This document shows, piece by piece, positions 1 to 11,000 of a stretch of DNA of 64,000 nt. Source of the stretch: Haematococcus lacustris (lineage: Eukaryota > Chlorophyta > Chlorophyceae > Chlamydomonadales > Haematococcaceae); assembly GCA_030144725.1 (NCBI GenBank), contig JASKMD010000007.1:9472503-9536502 (forward strand), written 5' to 3'. Every line of letters starts with the position of its first letter. Within the stretch, counting starts at the first letter, position 1. Both the position numbers and the translations under genes were made by a program. The notes under the pieces are model-generated. The model searched no databases. It was not told where the DNA came from and was given only the letters and a program-made list of their open reading frames with translations.

Positions 1-330
1 CAGTGTGTGTGAAGCATTGCTGGGGGACAGGAGCCACCTCTGACACATTATAGGTGGTGTCAACACGATGATGGCGACGCATGGCTGGTTACATGCCAAT
101 GAAGAGTTTGGAGGGGGGAATGCCCACACTGCACACATGAGCCAGTGCATGGACACTGCCCTACTCTAACCCAACAACCATACTCCCAACACATAAGCAT
201 GTGTATCCATGTAGACCATGTCATGCATGTAGACCATGTCATGCATGTTGACCATGCCACACACAGCTGGGTGCGTGGCGAGTTTTGTTATCCATTGCCT
301 CCATGCAGGTCAGCCTCCCAGGAGCCTCAC

Positions 331-1918
331 CTTAGACCCCACCCATCAATCTCCTCCGGGTCAGACCACAGCAGGTCACACATTGCACCGTCATGGGGCA
401 CCTCCTGCTTGCGGTCTATGGTGCGGATCTGCACCGCAGCCGCAGCTACACGCCTGAGGGCAGCCAGTGTGCACTGACATAGCCTGTCCACTGTCATCAT
501 TATCAGCAGCATTAACAGCAGCACATGGTCGTTGCCAGTGTGCATCACAATCACACACTGCTAGCGTCCACTATGGGTGCTGCAGTGCTGTGTAAGAGCT
601 GCGGCAGAGCATGTGGTGGGCAGCTCAGCCTTGCCTTGCCTATCCAGCAGAGCTGCAGCATGCGGGATAGATCGCCTGCCTGTCACTTGCTGTCAAGGCC
701 GCTGCCCACCTGATCTAGGGTTTGGATGGCTGGGGAGAGGCCGCCATGCACACAGAAGATGCGGTTGTCAATCACAGCGGACAAGCTGCAAGACAGTGAC
801 AGGGTCAAGCATGATTGCACTCCATGCAGTGACCTGTACAGGCAGTTGCTGTCACCTTGCTGTAGCCTTGCTGTGGCCTGGCTGTCGCCTTGCTGTGGCC
901 TTGCTGCGGCGTTGCTATTGGTCTGCTATCGCCTTGCTGTGGACTTGTTGAAATCTAGCTGTGCCCTTACTATGGCCTGGCTGTGGCCTTGCTGCTGGTC
1001 TGCTGTGGCCAGGCTGTGGCCAGGCTGTGGCCAGGCTGTGGCCTTACTATGGCCTGGCTGTGGCCTTGCTGCTGGTCTGCTGTGGCCAGGCTGTGGCCCT
1101 GCAGCACCTTAAGTAGTCAAACACATCAGTACAGTAGCGCCATACATTGACAGAGCCATACTTGCGCAGGCACTCATCATAGAATCCATACACCTGCACA
1201 CAATCATACAGACACACACACGCTGCCACAATGAACGGCCACACAGCAGGCTGCCGCTTAAAGGGCTGAGTGACCTGCACTGATCACACCTGGGTAATCT
1301 GCCGACTCTCATGGTTGCCTCGTATGAGTGTCATCCGATCCGGGTACCGCACCTGTGCATGTGTAGGGCACCATCACATGTGCCAGCAGTGGCTGGCTTC
1401 ACACTATTGTCACCAGGCATAGCCACCTCCCAATCCCTGCTCCTCCAATGCATGTTGCTAGCTCACTTTGAGGGCAAGCAGCAGCAGGAAAGTTTCCACT
1501 GAGTAGAAGCCACGGTCGACAAAATCTCCCATAAACAGGTAGTTAGTCTGGGGGCAGTCCCCCCCAACCTGGAACAGCTCCATCACGTCGTAGAACTGGC
1601 CATGGATGTCGCCACCTATGAGCCATGGGGGTCAGAACAGTGTAACACCGCGTGGCTCGGGCCAGCACAAGGCTATCTCCACACTCACAGACAGTAACGG
1701 GAGAGTCCACGCGCTGCACATTTGACTCCTCCACCAGCACCTCCAAAGCCTTTTGGCACAGCTGTTTCACTTCATGTTCCTTCAGCGGCTCGCATTTCTT
1801 TAGCTGCTCGATCCATCTGGCGCACAAACAGGAGCGGCCTTGTCAGGGAAGCCAAGTAGGAAGGCGCATGAATAAGCCCGACGAGCGCAAACCTGTCCAA
1901 TTCGCTCTGCCCCGCCAT
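331..1918 (-). CDS. PPP4C: Protein phosphatase 4 catalytic subunit (PP4c/PPX), 5' seven exons; 3' end off window
   Basis: Ser/Thr phosphatase of the PPP family, a cytosolic and nuclear metallo-phosphatase. Seven exons read on the minus strand with matching phases: 1893-1918, 1689-1816, 1467-1615, 1290-1352, 1108-1193, 710-785 and 331-428. All introns are GT-AG. Exon 1 encodes MAGQSELDR and joins [17 protein letters not shown]. The PPP signatures are intact: GDIHGQF (metal ligands), GDFVDRG, and [19 protein letters not shown]. The stretch [18 protein letters not shown] follows. [18 protein letters not shown] is typical of PP4 rather than PP1 or PP2A. The exons give 208 codons; PP4c is about 305 residues, so roughly the last 97 (from the PRGAGYLFG region) must lie left of the window. 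No matching exon was found in 1-330. The start is the only ATG that gives the conserved N-terminus in phase. The intron at 840-1105 carries imperfect GCTGTGGCC repeats. Confidence 0.93.
841..1105. repeat. Imperfect GCTGTGGCC-type tandem repeats
   Basis: A low-complexity stretch of degenerate GCTGTGGCCTT / GCTGTGGCCAGG units, including two near-identical 60-bp halves. It lies in the intron between PP4c exons 5 and 6. Apparent reading frames through it are composition artefacts. Confidence 0.75.
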
Positions 1919-2478
1919 TGAATGCGCAAAAGCAGGGCCGCAGCAGCTGCGCTAGAGAGCTTCCGTCATTCACGGTCCCTCGTCTAGTTGCGGCGAGCGG
2001 CGCTGAACGAAGCGCGGGACGGGGCAGACACACACATGGATGATAACATACATGGAGGAATACATGAGCTAACCTTAGCGAGGACTGCTTGGTTCACCTC
2101 ATCAACATCAGCCTCACCGGGTTGCACAGTTCAGCAGCCCCATAGGGGGCGGCCGGGTCAGCTTCCTGGCCTTGATAATGTCCTGAACCCAACCCACACA
2201 TGACTTATGTTGATGCCAGGCGCGTCCTGGCACAGTAGTGCGCAGACATGTCTTAATCCACAGCTCTGCTTTTGATTTGTTGCTGTTCCCTTGCCGCGTC
2301 CCTGTCCAGCATTATGTTTGCTCTTATGTATGCTTCACAGGTTTGGGATTCATCTTTCCTACCAAACCTCAACACACTGTCTACTGCACTAAAGGGATGC
2401 ATGCTGGTACTTGGTGGTAATTGCTGTACGCTCGGGGCTCATTGGCAGGCGTCATGGCGTTGCATGAACTGAGGCATG
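1919..2478. other. Intergenic: presumed PP4c promoter side, no gene recognised
   Basis: This 560-bp stretch upstream of the PP4c start has short reading frames on both strands but none with recognisable homology or supporting splice sites. A core promoter cannot be fixed from sequence alone. Its right edge carries two copies of ACTGAGGCATGCAGG (near 2468 and 2492), the second inside the large duplicated block. Confidence 0.4.
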
Positions 2479-3451
2479 CAGGTCATGATGTACTGAGGCA
2501 TGCAGGACCCTCTGGTGCAGTGGCGCACCACCGCCATGGAGGAGGTGGTTGACTTCAGGTTCTTAGTTTTTGTAGGCGTGCGTGCTGCTGAACAACAAGG
2601 TCACTTCCGAGCATACAGTCTCTCGAGCTAGGTCCATCATGTTTGCTGTCATGGGTAATGTGTACGAACCAGCCAGTGAGCTTGGTGATTAAGACTGCCT
2701 TTTCGCCATGCATGCTTCACAGGTGAGGTTAATCTTTTGCTACTAAACCTCGACACATTGCATATCGCATGACAGAGTTGCAAGCTGGTACATGGGATTC
2801 GTTAGCTCATCCGGCGTCACGGTGCAGCATGCACTTCAGCAGCATGTGACATTAGTTAGGCTCAGGTCCATGTGGCGCTCCAACAGTGGCCTCAAGGCTG
2901 CTGCCAGTGGCATGTTGACAGTGGCAAAATGTGTATACTGTAGCCTCACATACTACACCAACTATATGTGTTGGTATGCAGAGCTTCGCAAGATGCTGTG
3001 CTGCTTCATTGCTCTGGTCGTGAGTAGAGACGTTTGCAGCAGCAGCAGGTTGACAGATGTTGGCTAGACGGTATCTTGGCTGAGCACAGCGGCCTTACAC
3101 GAGCATCTGGCCTGCCGACCACATCAGCACCCATAGCTATGACGTAATGAAGGCCACAACGGCCCTGGCCACCTCCTTGTCAAGGCTGAAGGTGATGACA
3201 CAGACTAAGCTGACATGTCCCTGAAGCTCATGGAGACAATACCTGCATGGACATACTCTGGCACTTCCATGTGTACACTCAGGTACATCCGACTGAGCTC
3301 AGGTACATCTGACACTTGCCAAAACAGGCCATGCCAGCCATAGCTCCTCCGCTGCTCCTGCTGCCTAACCCTGTGTGGCGCTGGACCGTCCCCTTGGCTG
3401 CTGCTTCATCGCACTCCATCAAAGCTGAAGCTGCTCATGCTGCTTGAGGTG

Positions 3452-4173
3452 TCATGCTGTTGCCTGTGCCTGCGTCTTCTTTGCTTGCAGCTTGAGGTAG
3501 CGGCCATAGTCTGGGTGGTCTGGAGCAGGGACAAACATGCCAGCTGACATGAGCACCACACGCTTCCATCGTGCTACTCGTGCCTTCTTGCGTGCCCCTG
3601 TGTTGTCATGGTACACGCCCCGCTGCACTGCCTTGTCGACCTCCTTGTAGGCTTCTGAAATCAATGTTTCCAGTGCTGTGACATCCGACTCAGATACGCT
3701 GGGGGCTGCCAGAAGAGTAGCAGCAGCCTTCAACACCTGTGGGGGATGGGGAGCCGCACGGTTGCAATCGAACACATGTGTTGCAGCTGATTTCCCTGCA
3801 GTGCATGGTTTCTATACTTGCTGACAAGGTGGTCGCTGCTGGAGCCCACCTTCTTCACGCGTGTGCCGCAAGCTGACCTTCGTGACCTGTTGTACAAGCG
3901 GCGCTCTGCAGCTAGCAAGTCGCGCTTCACCGCTGCATCCATTGGCTTCTTCACGGCTTTCTTCTTGTCGTCTGTGCCAGCACTCCTGGCGTGCACAACG
4001 ACCGCAAGGCTGCGACTGGGGGCTGCGGGTAGCAATGCAGCAAGGCCACGGCTTGTCAAGGACACTGCAAACAGCGGGACGCAAGCCTGCTACGTACCAA
4101 TTGCAGGCCTGAAAGGGGTCGCCACAGGCCTGGTGCAGCTCAGCATTGACGATCGCATCATGCTCAGCGCCAT
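3452..4173 (-). CDS. PRPS20: Plastid ribosomal protein bS20 precursor, copy 1
   Basis: Small-subunit protein of the chloroplast ribosome, nucleus-encoded. Three exons: 4098-4173, 3850-4064 and 3452-3736, 191 codons before the stop. Exon 1 begins with a real ATG ([13 protein letters not shown]) and joins the frame reading [20 protein letters not shown]; together these form an Arg/Ser/Ala-rich, acid-poor transit peptide. The mature part has the bS20 pattern: basic helix [19 protein letters not shown], then RVKK, a long amphipathic helix from VLKAAATLL, and [21 protein letters not shown] start inside exon 2 would need a GTG codon, so the upstream exon is preferred. A TGTAA element, the usual algal polyadenylation signal, lies on this strand at 3095-3099, rather far downstream. 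The second copy at 7920-8641 encodes the same protein. Confidence 0.9.
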
Positions 4174-4362
4174 AGCACACGCCTGCCGTCTAGCAACACA
4201 AAAGCCTTACCTGTTTGCCTCAGCACTTCACTTTAGTTTGTGTGTGGCGTTCAACGGGGCGATGAACACACAAGCAGCTGTACCTTGCAGCAATCTCATT
4301 GGCGCCTGCAGCCCCCGACGGCTTCAATCAAAGCGACTCCAACACTTGCACCATACCTGCTG

Positions 4363-4537
4363 ATGTGTTCAATGTCACAGTAAGAAGCTAGCATTTCGTG
4401 GGTGGAGCCTGGTAGTGAATCCAAGATGTGCAGCCCTGCATCTACACCCTCACGCGAGAACTGATATCTTCCAGGCACGGTTGCACTGTAGATGAGTAGG
4501 CCTCCGCCATGGTTGTGCCACCTGTTCATCAGATCCA
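4363..4537 (-). pseudogene. Conserved exon of unknown gene, copy 1 (5' end lost)
   Basis: An open stretch encoding RWHNHGGGLLIYSATVPG, then RYQFSREGVDAGL, then LASYCDIEHISR, followed by a good GT donor (AG|GTATGG). Composition looks coding and both duplicate copies keep it, but I do not recognise the family. In this copy the block breaks exactly at 4537, so the codons that precede it in copy 2 (LRVV) are missing. The exon therefore cannot be spliced as in copy 2. It could be a fragment or a lineage-specific exon. The nearest minus-strand gene downstream is PRPS20, whose start is under 200 bp away. Confidence 0.4.
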
Positions 4538-5427
4538 TCTCCCTTACTCACCATCCCTGCCCCAGCCAGACATGGCCAAGCAAACCTTGCTGGGATACGC
4601 CTTCATGCTCTGCTCATGTCACTCTAGACATTTACCCTTACGCAGGCCCATGCCCTGTTAGAACAGGCAGCGGTCTCACACGGCACATACTGCAATCCCA
4701 TAGTAAGGTTGCGAAAGCAGGCAGCTGCCACCTCTCTGCCTACCGATGCGGCCCAGCCTTCATGTCCTCCATCAGGGAGTAGTCAGAAACTAGCAGCCCC
4801 ATACATTCTGGAGTTGCAACCAAGCAATCAAAGTGGCAACCCTGTCAACGCAAGCCATCAGAGGGCGCCAGCCATTCATGCTCGGGCTACAGGAGCAGGA
4901 TCAGACTCCCTCACTAGTCTTGCCAATTTGCTGGCTACTGGGTTCCTGACCATGTTGCAAGCCCAGAGCGTTTGGTGGCCAAAGGTAGGCCCTCTTTTTA
5001 AAGATCACACTTAGTAGGCTCCTCCAGCAGCAGCATTGCCCCAGCAGCAGCAGTAGTAGCTCAACAGCAGCAGCAGCAGTGCCACACCAGCAGCAGTTTG
5101 TGTTCGACTCTACCACACAGCTTGTGGTGGGCATCGGCCACTGCGCCATGCCCCAGTGGACTCCCCTCCCCCGCATCAGCAAGGGCCTACTTTGTATTGT
5201 AGATGAGTGAGATTACCCACAGGCAACATCTTGTATCATGTCAAATAGGGAATGTTGGGCTAGAAGGCGGGATTGTGAATGTGCAAAATGTAGGCTTGAC
5301 CCAGCCACGATCCAGCCACGCAAAATGGGGTGGGGCTTGACCCCCTCGCCATCTAAGCAGTCAGTGCAGCCTCATGGGTGTGGGATGATGGGACAGACCA
5401 GCTGGTGACTGACCTAGCCTAGCCAGG
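4538..5427. other. Spacer between duplicated blocks, no gene recognised
   Basis: No supported coding region. Near 4724 the sequence AGCTGCCACCTCTCTGCC resembles the flank of copy 2 (AGCTGCCACCTTTCTGCC near 9012), suggesting the blocks share older homology beyond their present edge. A CAG-rich stretch lies at 5020-5100. Confidence 0.4.
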
Positions 5428-6522
5428 TGGAAGCTAACCAAGGGTCAGGTGCGGCAGGCCAGCGACCTGAAGAATGCCCGCCACAACGCCCAGCTGTAGC
5501 TGGAACCCATCAAGATCCACCTCCAGCACCTGGCAGCGGCCAGTACAGCTGGCACGTCCCTGGAGGCCAACCTGAAGCACATCATCCTCACCCTGGCCAC
5601 CTGGGATGCGGTGTGGGAGGTGTACCTGGACTCCAAGTGGGCATGGCAGCGGCTCGGGCTGCACGGAGCCCAGGGAGTGTGCGCTGGAGAAACAGTCCAA
5701 GAAGGTGAGCGTGGGCAATGTAGTGGGAGGCATGAAGTGAAGGTAGTTGACCGTGACCCTGTTGTGCCATGTCTAACCTAGTGCCACCATGTCAGCCACC
5801 CTGTGTGCCTTGCGTGCATGACTGCAGCTGGAGGAGGAAATGGCTGAGGTGTCGTGGGGTCGCCACAAGTGTGTCAAGCAGCTGGTGGTCTGTTTGCCGC
5901 AGATGGTATTGGCACGGGGCATTGGCATTGGCTGGTGTGCTGATGCAGTGCTGCGGGCCTGCTGCAAGGTGGTGTGCAGGCCCAAGGGTACAGACCAGCA
6001 GAGGGGTCAGGGGGTGCTGATGAATGAGTACCACATCAGCTGCGTCAGCTCAGCAGTGAATGGCCAGCAGCCTTGTGAGACCACGACCACAAGCAGCCCA
6101 CCACGAGCAGCCCACCAGGCCTGCAGGCTGGAAGCCCCCCCCAAGGCAGGTGGACAACTGCCTCCTTCACCCAGCATGGAAACATCAGCGTGACCAGCCA
6201 GTTTGGGGCCCGATGTGGTGCCTGGCAGTGACCCCACGCCAGCCCCCACACAGCCAGCCAGCCTCACAGCCAACAGTCTCCAAGCCTGGGCCCAGCGTTC
6301 CCCTGCCAGCCAGTTACACCTGGCGCACTTCAGCTGTGCAGGATGCAAAGCCCACCGAGGGCACAGGCCAGGCCAGGGGTAAGGCTGGCAAACCCACTGC
6401 CAGGCAAGTGGGCTGACTGGGACTGCAACTTAGCGCTGAACTTGCAGCACATTTAGAAGAGTAAGTGGCACCCACATGAACTGTGGTCGTGGCTTGACCT
6501 GCCTGAGCTGCCAGCTGACGGC
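5428..6522 (+). pseudogene. Decayed Fanzor/TnpB-like RNA-guided nuclease gene
   Basis: A degraded reading frame of a eukaryotic TnpB-like (Fanzor) protein. Recognisable pieces in order: WKLTKGQVRQASDLKNARHN then an in-frame TAG; a helical stretch with TWDAVWEVYLDSKWAWQRL; an apparent intron from about 5704 (GTGAGC) to 5826 (CTGCAG); LEEEMAEVSWGRHKCVKQL; CCKVVCRPKGT; NEYHISCVSSAVNG, matching the RuvC-II DEyrTS region; a shifted frame with PTRPAGWKPPPRQVD; and WDCNLALNLQHI at 6418-6453, a degenerate form of the RuvC-III motif RDxNAAlNi followed by a stop. The lost Arg-Asp pair, several stops and frame changes mean it is inactive. The family call rests on order and shape of the RuvC-like motifs and is moderately certain. 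Confidence 0.65.
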
Positions 6523-6630
6523 CAGGAGTACCCTTACCCTGACCTGGGCTATGAGTGACTGTTGAACCGGCCAAGGCACAGCAGCAGTAGCCTGCTGTGG
6601 CACACTAGAGTGTGCCGTGTTTAAGCTGTG

Positions 6631-6730
6631 TCACCGATGGTGGGAGCAGGCCGCGCCCCAGGCGGTAGCTCCTCCCTTAATGCACGCCGTTGAATGCCGG
6701 CATAGTCTTCTTCTTCTCCTTCTTCTTCAG
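6631..6730 (+). mobile_element. 5'-truncated LINE 3'-end relic (Dualen tail family)
   Basis: GGTGGGAGCAGG, GCGCCCCAGGCGGTAGCTCC, CTCCCTTAATGCACGCC and GGCATAGTCTTCTTCTTC occur in the same order as in the 3' end of the large LINE near 32900-32999 (CGCCCCGAGGCTACTCTCC, CTTAATGCACGCCC, GGGCGTAGTCTTTC). The tail here is a TTC microsatellite. Only the 3' end was inserted, as is usual for LINEs. Confidence 0.65.
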
Positions 6731-6946
6731 CTGTGTCAGCTTACATGGCAGTTTTTCAACATTTTGCATCTTACATTGTAGTGCATATATATGTCATGCC
6801 AAACTGGCTAGTCGCCCCTGGTGGGGTAAGGGTGTAGTGCAGGGGGTTGGCTCCCACAGGCTCAGAGACACTGTGATCGACGTTGTGATCTTTGGGCTGC
6901 AGCAGATGGTGCCAAGGATTACCTCACCGTGCTTGTGGGCAAGTCT

Positions 6947-9005
6947 CAGGTCATGATGTACTGAGGCATGCAGGACCCTCTGGTGCAGTGGCGCACCACC
7001 GCCATGGAGGAGGTGGTTGACTTCAGGTTCTTAGTTTTTGTAGGCGTGCGTGCTGCTGAACAACAAGGTCACTTCCGAGCATACAGTCTCTCGAGCTAGG
7101 TCCATCATGTTTGCTGTCATGGGTAATGTGTACGAACCAGCCAGTGAGCTTGGTGATTAAGACTGCCTTTTCGCCATGCATGCTTCACAGGTGAGGTTAA
7201 TCTTTTGCTACTAAACCTCGACACATTGCATATCGCATGACAGAGTTGCAAGCTGGTACATGGGATTCGTTAGCTCATCCGGCGTCACGGTGCAGCATGC
7301 ACTTCAGCAGCATGTGACATTAGTTAGGCTCAGGTCCATGTGGCGCTCCAACAGTGGCCTCAAGGCTGCTGCCAGTGGCATGTTGACAGTGGCAAAATGT
7401 GTATACTGTAGCCTCACATACTACACCAACTATATGTGTTGGTATGCAGAGCTTCGCAAGATGCTGTGCTGCTTCATTGCTCTGGTCGTGAGTAGAGACG
7501 TTTGCAGCAGCAGCAGGTTGACAGATGTTGGCTAGACGGTATCTTGGCTGAGCACAGCGGCCTTACACGAGCATCTGGCCTGCCGACCACATCAGCACCC
7601 ATAGCTATGACGTAATGAAGGCCACAACGGCCCTGGCCACCTCCTTGTCAAGGCTGAAGGTGATGACACAGACTAAGCTGACATGTCCCTGAAGCTCATG
7701 GAGACAATACCTGCATGGACATACTCTGGCACTTCCATGTGTACACTCAGGTACATCCGACTGAGCTCAGGTACATCTGACACTTGCCAAAACAGGCCAT
7801 GCCAGCCATAGCTCCTCCGCTGCTCCTGCTGCCTAACCCTGTGTGGCGCTGGACCGTCCCCTTGGCTGCTGCTTCATCGCACTCCATCAAAGCTGAAGCT
7901 GCTCATGCTGCTTGAGGTGTCATGCTGTTGCCTGTGCCTGCGTCTTCTTTGCTTGCAGCTTGAGGTAGCGGCCATAGTCTGGGTGGTCTGGAGCAGGGAC
8001 AAACATGCCAGCTGACATGAGCACCACACGCTTCCATCGTGCTACTCGTGCCTTCTTGCGTGCCCCTGTGTTGTCATGGTACACGCCCCGCTGCACTGCC
8101 TTGTCGACCTCCTTGTAGGCTTCTGAAATCAATGTTTCCAGTGCTGTGACATCCGACTCAGATACGCTGGGGGCTGCCAGAAGAGTAGCAGCAGCCTTCA
8201 ACACCTGTGGGGGATGGGGAGCCGCACGGTTGCAATCGAACACATGTGTTGCAGCTGATTTCCCTGCAGTGCATGGTTTCTATACTTGCTGACAAGGTGG
8301 TCGCTGCTGGAGCCCACCTTCTTCACGCGTGTGCCGCAAGCTGACCTTCGTGACCTGTTGTACAAGCGGCGCTCTGCAGCTAGCAAGTCGCGCTTCACCG
8401 CTGCATCCATTGGCTTCTTCACGGCTTTCTTCTTGTCGTCTGTGCCAGCACTCCTGGCGTGCACAACGACCGCAAGGCTGCGACTGGGGGCTGCGGGTAG
8501 CAATGCAGCAAGGCCACGGCTTGTCAAGGACACTGCAAACAGCGGGACGCAAGCCTGCTACGTACCAATTGCAGGCCTGAAAGGGGTCGCCACAGGCCTG
8601 GTGCAGCTCAGCATTGACGATCGCATCATGCTCAGCGCCATAGCACACGCCTGCCGTCTAGCAACACAAAAGCCTTACCTGTTTGCCTCAGCACTTCACT
8701 TTAGTTTGTGTGTGGCGTTCAACGGGGCGATGAACACACAAGCAGCTGTACCTTGCAGCAATCTCATTGGCGCCTGCAGCCCCCGACGGCTTCAATCAAA
8801 GCGACTCCAACACTTGCACCATACCTGCTGATGTGTTCAATGTCACAGTAAGAAGCTAGCATTTCGTGGGTGGAGCCTGGTAGTGAATCCAAGATTTGCA
8901 GCCCTGCATCTACACCCTCACGCGAGAACTGATATCTTCCAGGCACGGTTGCACTGTAGATGAGTAGGCCTCCGCCATGGTTGTGCCACCTGTTCATCAG
9001 ATCCA
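6947..9005. repeat. 2,059-bp direct duplication, copy 2 (carries PRPS20)
   Basis: Second copy of the block at 2479-4537, one substitution noticed. In this copy the right flank continues the conserved exon to its probable acceptor and then runs on towards HSCB, so it looks like the original context. 6947-7919 holds no recognised gene. Confidence 0.95.
7920..8641 (-). CDS. PRPS20: Plastid ribosomal protein bS20 precursor, copy 2
   Basis: Exons 8566-8641, 8318-8532 and 7920-8204, the same 191-codon product as copy 1 with identical splice sites, transit-peptide exon and bS20 core. Both genes are intact, so both could be expressed. Flanking DNA is identical for about 360 bp upstream of the ATG, so the copies probably share proximal promoter elements. 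Lies about 560 bp downstream of the HSCB stop, same strand. Confidence 0.9.
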
Positions 9006-9020
9006 CCACCCTCAGCTGCC
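8831..9020 (-). CDS. Conserved exon of unknown gene, copy 2
   Basis: As in copy 1 but with an intact 5' side: a plausible acceptor (GGTGGCAG near 9021) followed by codons LRVVDLMNRWHNHGGGL and ending DIEHISR before GT. The only difference inside the coding part is Gln for His in AGLQILDSLPG. No family recognised. No clear preceding exon lies between here and the HSCB stop at 9200, so this could be part of an alternative HSCB or PRPS20 transcript, or a gene remnant. Confidence 0.4.
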
Positions 9021-9199
9021 ACCTTTCTGCCTACCAATGCGCCAAACCAACCTCACTGGGATATTGATTTGTGTTCCTCTCTTGTCCCTTCAAGCTCATC
9101 CTCTGTCGCTCAACAGGCACAACGCACAACACAACACATTACGTGGGCACGTCACAGCCCCGGCCTACATATTAGAGTGAGCTTCGATGTCTCTCCTGT

Positions 9200-11000
9200 T
9201 CACCCACAGTCAGGCAGTTTGGCCACAATGTCCTCCTCTAGCCGCACAAGGTATGTCAGCTGCGTGGTAAGGGAGGCTGCCTCCTTCAGGGCAGCGGCTT
9301 TAAAGGCAGCAGACAGCTGAGCCACAACACGGGCCTGCTTGTCGCGGTTCCCAGCAAGCAGTGCACGCAGCTGGGAGCTGTCTTCAGTGCTGTCCACTTC
9401 CTCTCGTGCCTCCAACACCTGCGGCCATGTGCCCACCCTCATCTCAGCTCACTTGCCACGTGAGCTCTCACCAAACCTTGCATGGCATTGGCTGATATGC
9501 GGTCTAATAGAAGCCCGCCGACGTTGATGCAGCACACTAAGCTGGAGACTCCTTCAGTCCAGGCTCTCTTGATGCTCTCAAAAGTGACGATGGTGGTGAG
9601 ATGGATGACAAGTACAGTGACCGACGCCTCCGTACCCAAGCTGTCAGCAGATGCTTGGCATCCTCGCTCTACACATGGAGTTCTTAGTTACAACATCTTA
9701 CAACCATGCACCCTTGGGTGTTGAGCAAGGTCGGTGGCAGCAGGCAGGTCATGAGTCACTGAGGTGCATGGTGTTCACATGCATGCTGCCATGATGTGTG
9801 TCATGTGCGTCCAAGCCCAGGTAAGTGATGAGGTAGGTGGAGCCGCCACACCAGGCCACACCAAACCATCCCTACACTGCACCCACCTCCATGAGTAGCT
9901 CTTGATCATCAATCGTGCCCTCCGCTTGTTTGCCGACCATGATGCCATGTTGTGCAAGCTGCAGTCACCACATGTGTCGCATGCAGTCAGCCACAAGGAG
10001 AACAGGCTGAGGGTATGGATTTGCTGCCCAAGAGGGGCCATTACCTAGACAATCACACCACACCACAACCACTAACATGGCGTCTGCATGGCCCTGCCTG
10101 TGGTGTGGCCATGCGGGGCAGGCGGCAGATGCTCAGGCACAAGAACGGGTAGGGACCCCAGGTGCAGCAAGTGGCATGGCATGGCAACTGATACATGGTA
10201 GCAGCCCATGCACAGCAGAAGCCCCAACTCTTTTTGCACATGCACACTCCAGGGCTGTGGTCCCTCCATGAGTCCTGAGCACAACGCACCAAGTAGTTGG
10301 CCCTGTACAGCGGCTTCTTCAGCACTGTGTACGCATGGTTGACTAGGGCAGCCTGCTCCGCAGCGATGACTTGCTCATCGGGCTTGCGGCTGACCACCTT
10401 GTCTGGGTGTAGGCTCCACTGCAGCAGCTTGTACTGCTGATCCAGCTTGGCAAGGCTGACATCAAACGTCATGTTTGGCCTGCATTACTAAAACTGGGAA
10501 CGCAGTGCGTACACTATGGCAGGAGAAGGTGGTGGCACGCTAACTGGCCATTACCTAAAGACCACGGCTGGCATGTGTACGCCATCTTGAATGGTGCGCC
10601 AAACTCACATGCCCAGCAGCTCAAAGTAGTTCAGTGAGTCATCCACGGGCTGGAGCTTGTCACATCCCTGGCAAGCAAATGAGCCCCGCATTACGCCATG
10701 GTGACAACTCTGGCAGGTACGAGCCACGCTCTTGGCTGCAGTGCTCTGCGATGAAGTACTTAGAAGCCTTTGGGACTGGTTGACAGCATGGCTATAGCTT
10801 GTGACAGCATGAGCCAACAGTGGGTAAAGGATGTGCTGCTGCGTGTTCACGCCTGGCAAGGTGTCTGAACCGATGGCTGCGGCGTAAAGCTGACGGGCTG
10901 TGAGGTGCCGCAGAACGCTGCCAGGGGTAACAAGGCCTGCGGATGACTGTAGGAAGGCAAACGAATCGGCAAGAGCAACCAGCACTCGCGGCATCAGCAT
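9200..11000 (-). CDS. HSCB: HscB/Hsc20 J-type co-chaperone of Fe-S cluster assembly
   Basis: Mitochondrial co-chaperone that brings ISCU to Hsp70 for Fe-S cluster transfer. Four exons: 10609-11000, 10290-10479, 9887-9958 and 9200-9418, in phase, 290 residues. Start MLMPRVLVALADSF is a likely mitochondrial presequence. A four-cysteine zinc module (CQSCHHGVMRGSFACQGC, about residues 100-117) precedes LQPVDDSLNYFELLGM. This layout is that of eukaryotic HSCB. The J domain follows with the essential HPD in SLHPDK and the helix EQAALVNHAYTVLKKPLYRA. The C-terminal three-helix domain carries DQELLMEVLEAREEVD, the ISCU-binding region, and ends EEDIVAKLPDCG. All introns are GT-AG. Nothing is missing relative to the family. 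Confidence 0.93.

Larger units (their letters stand above)
2479..4537. repeat. 2,059-bp direct duplication, copy 1 (carries PRPS20)
   Basis: Identical to 6947-9005 at a constant offset of 4468 except for one substitution noticed near 4426/8894 (aagatGtgc versus aagatTtgc). The left edge is the shared CAGGTCATGATG at 2479/6947. The right edge is AGATCCA ending at 4537/9005, after which the copies differ. The block holds about 970 bp with no recognised gene (2479-3451), the whole PRPS20 gene and one further conserved exon. Confidence 0.95.

Noticed and set aside
1..330. Search for the last PP4c exons
   Set aside because: No sequence encoding the PRGAGYLFG or NYCYRCGN regions on the minus strand; they must lie outside the window.
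2792..3067. 91-codon plus-strand frame repeated at 7260-7535
   Set aside because: Conserved only because the whole block is duplicated; no homology, and neither splice nor composition supports it.
3818..4363. 181-codon plus-strand frame opposite PRPS20
   Set aside because: Shadow of the PRPS20 exons on the other strand.
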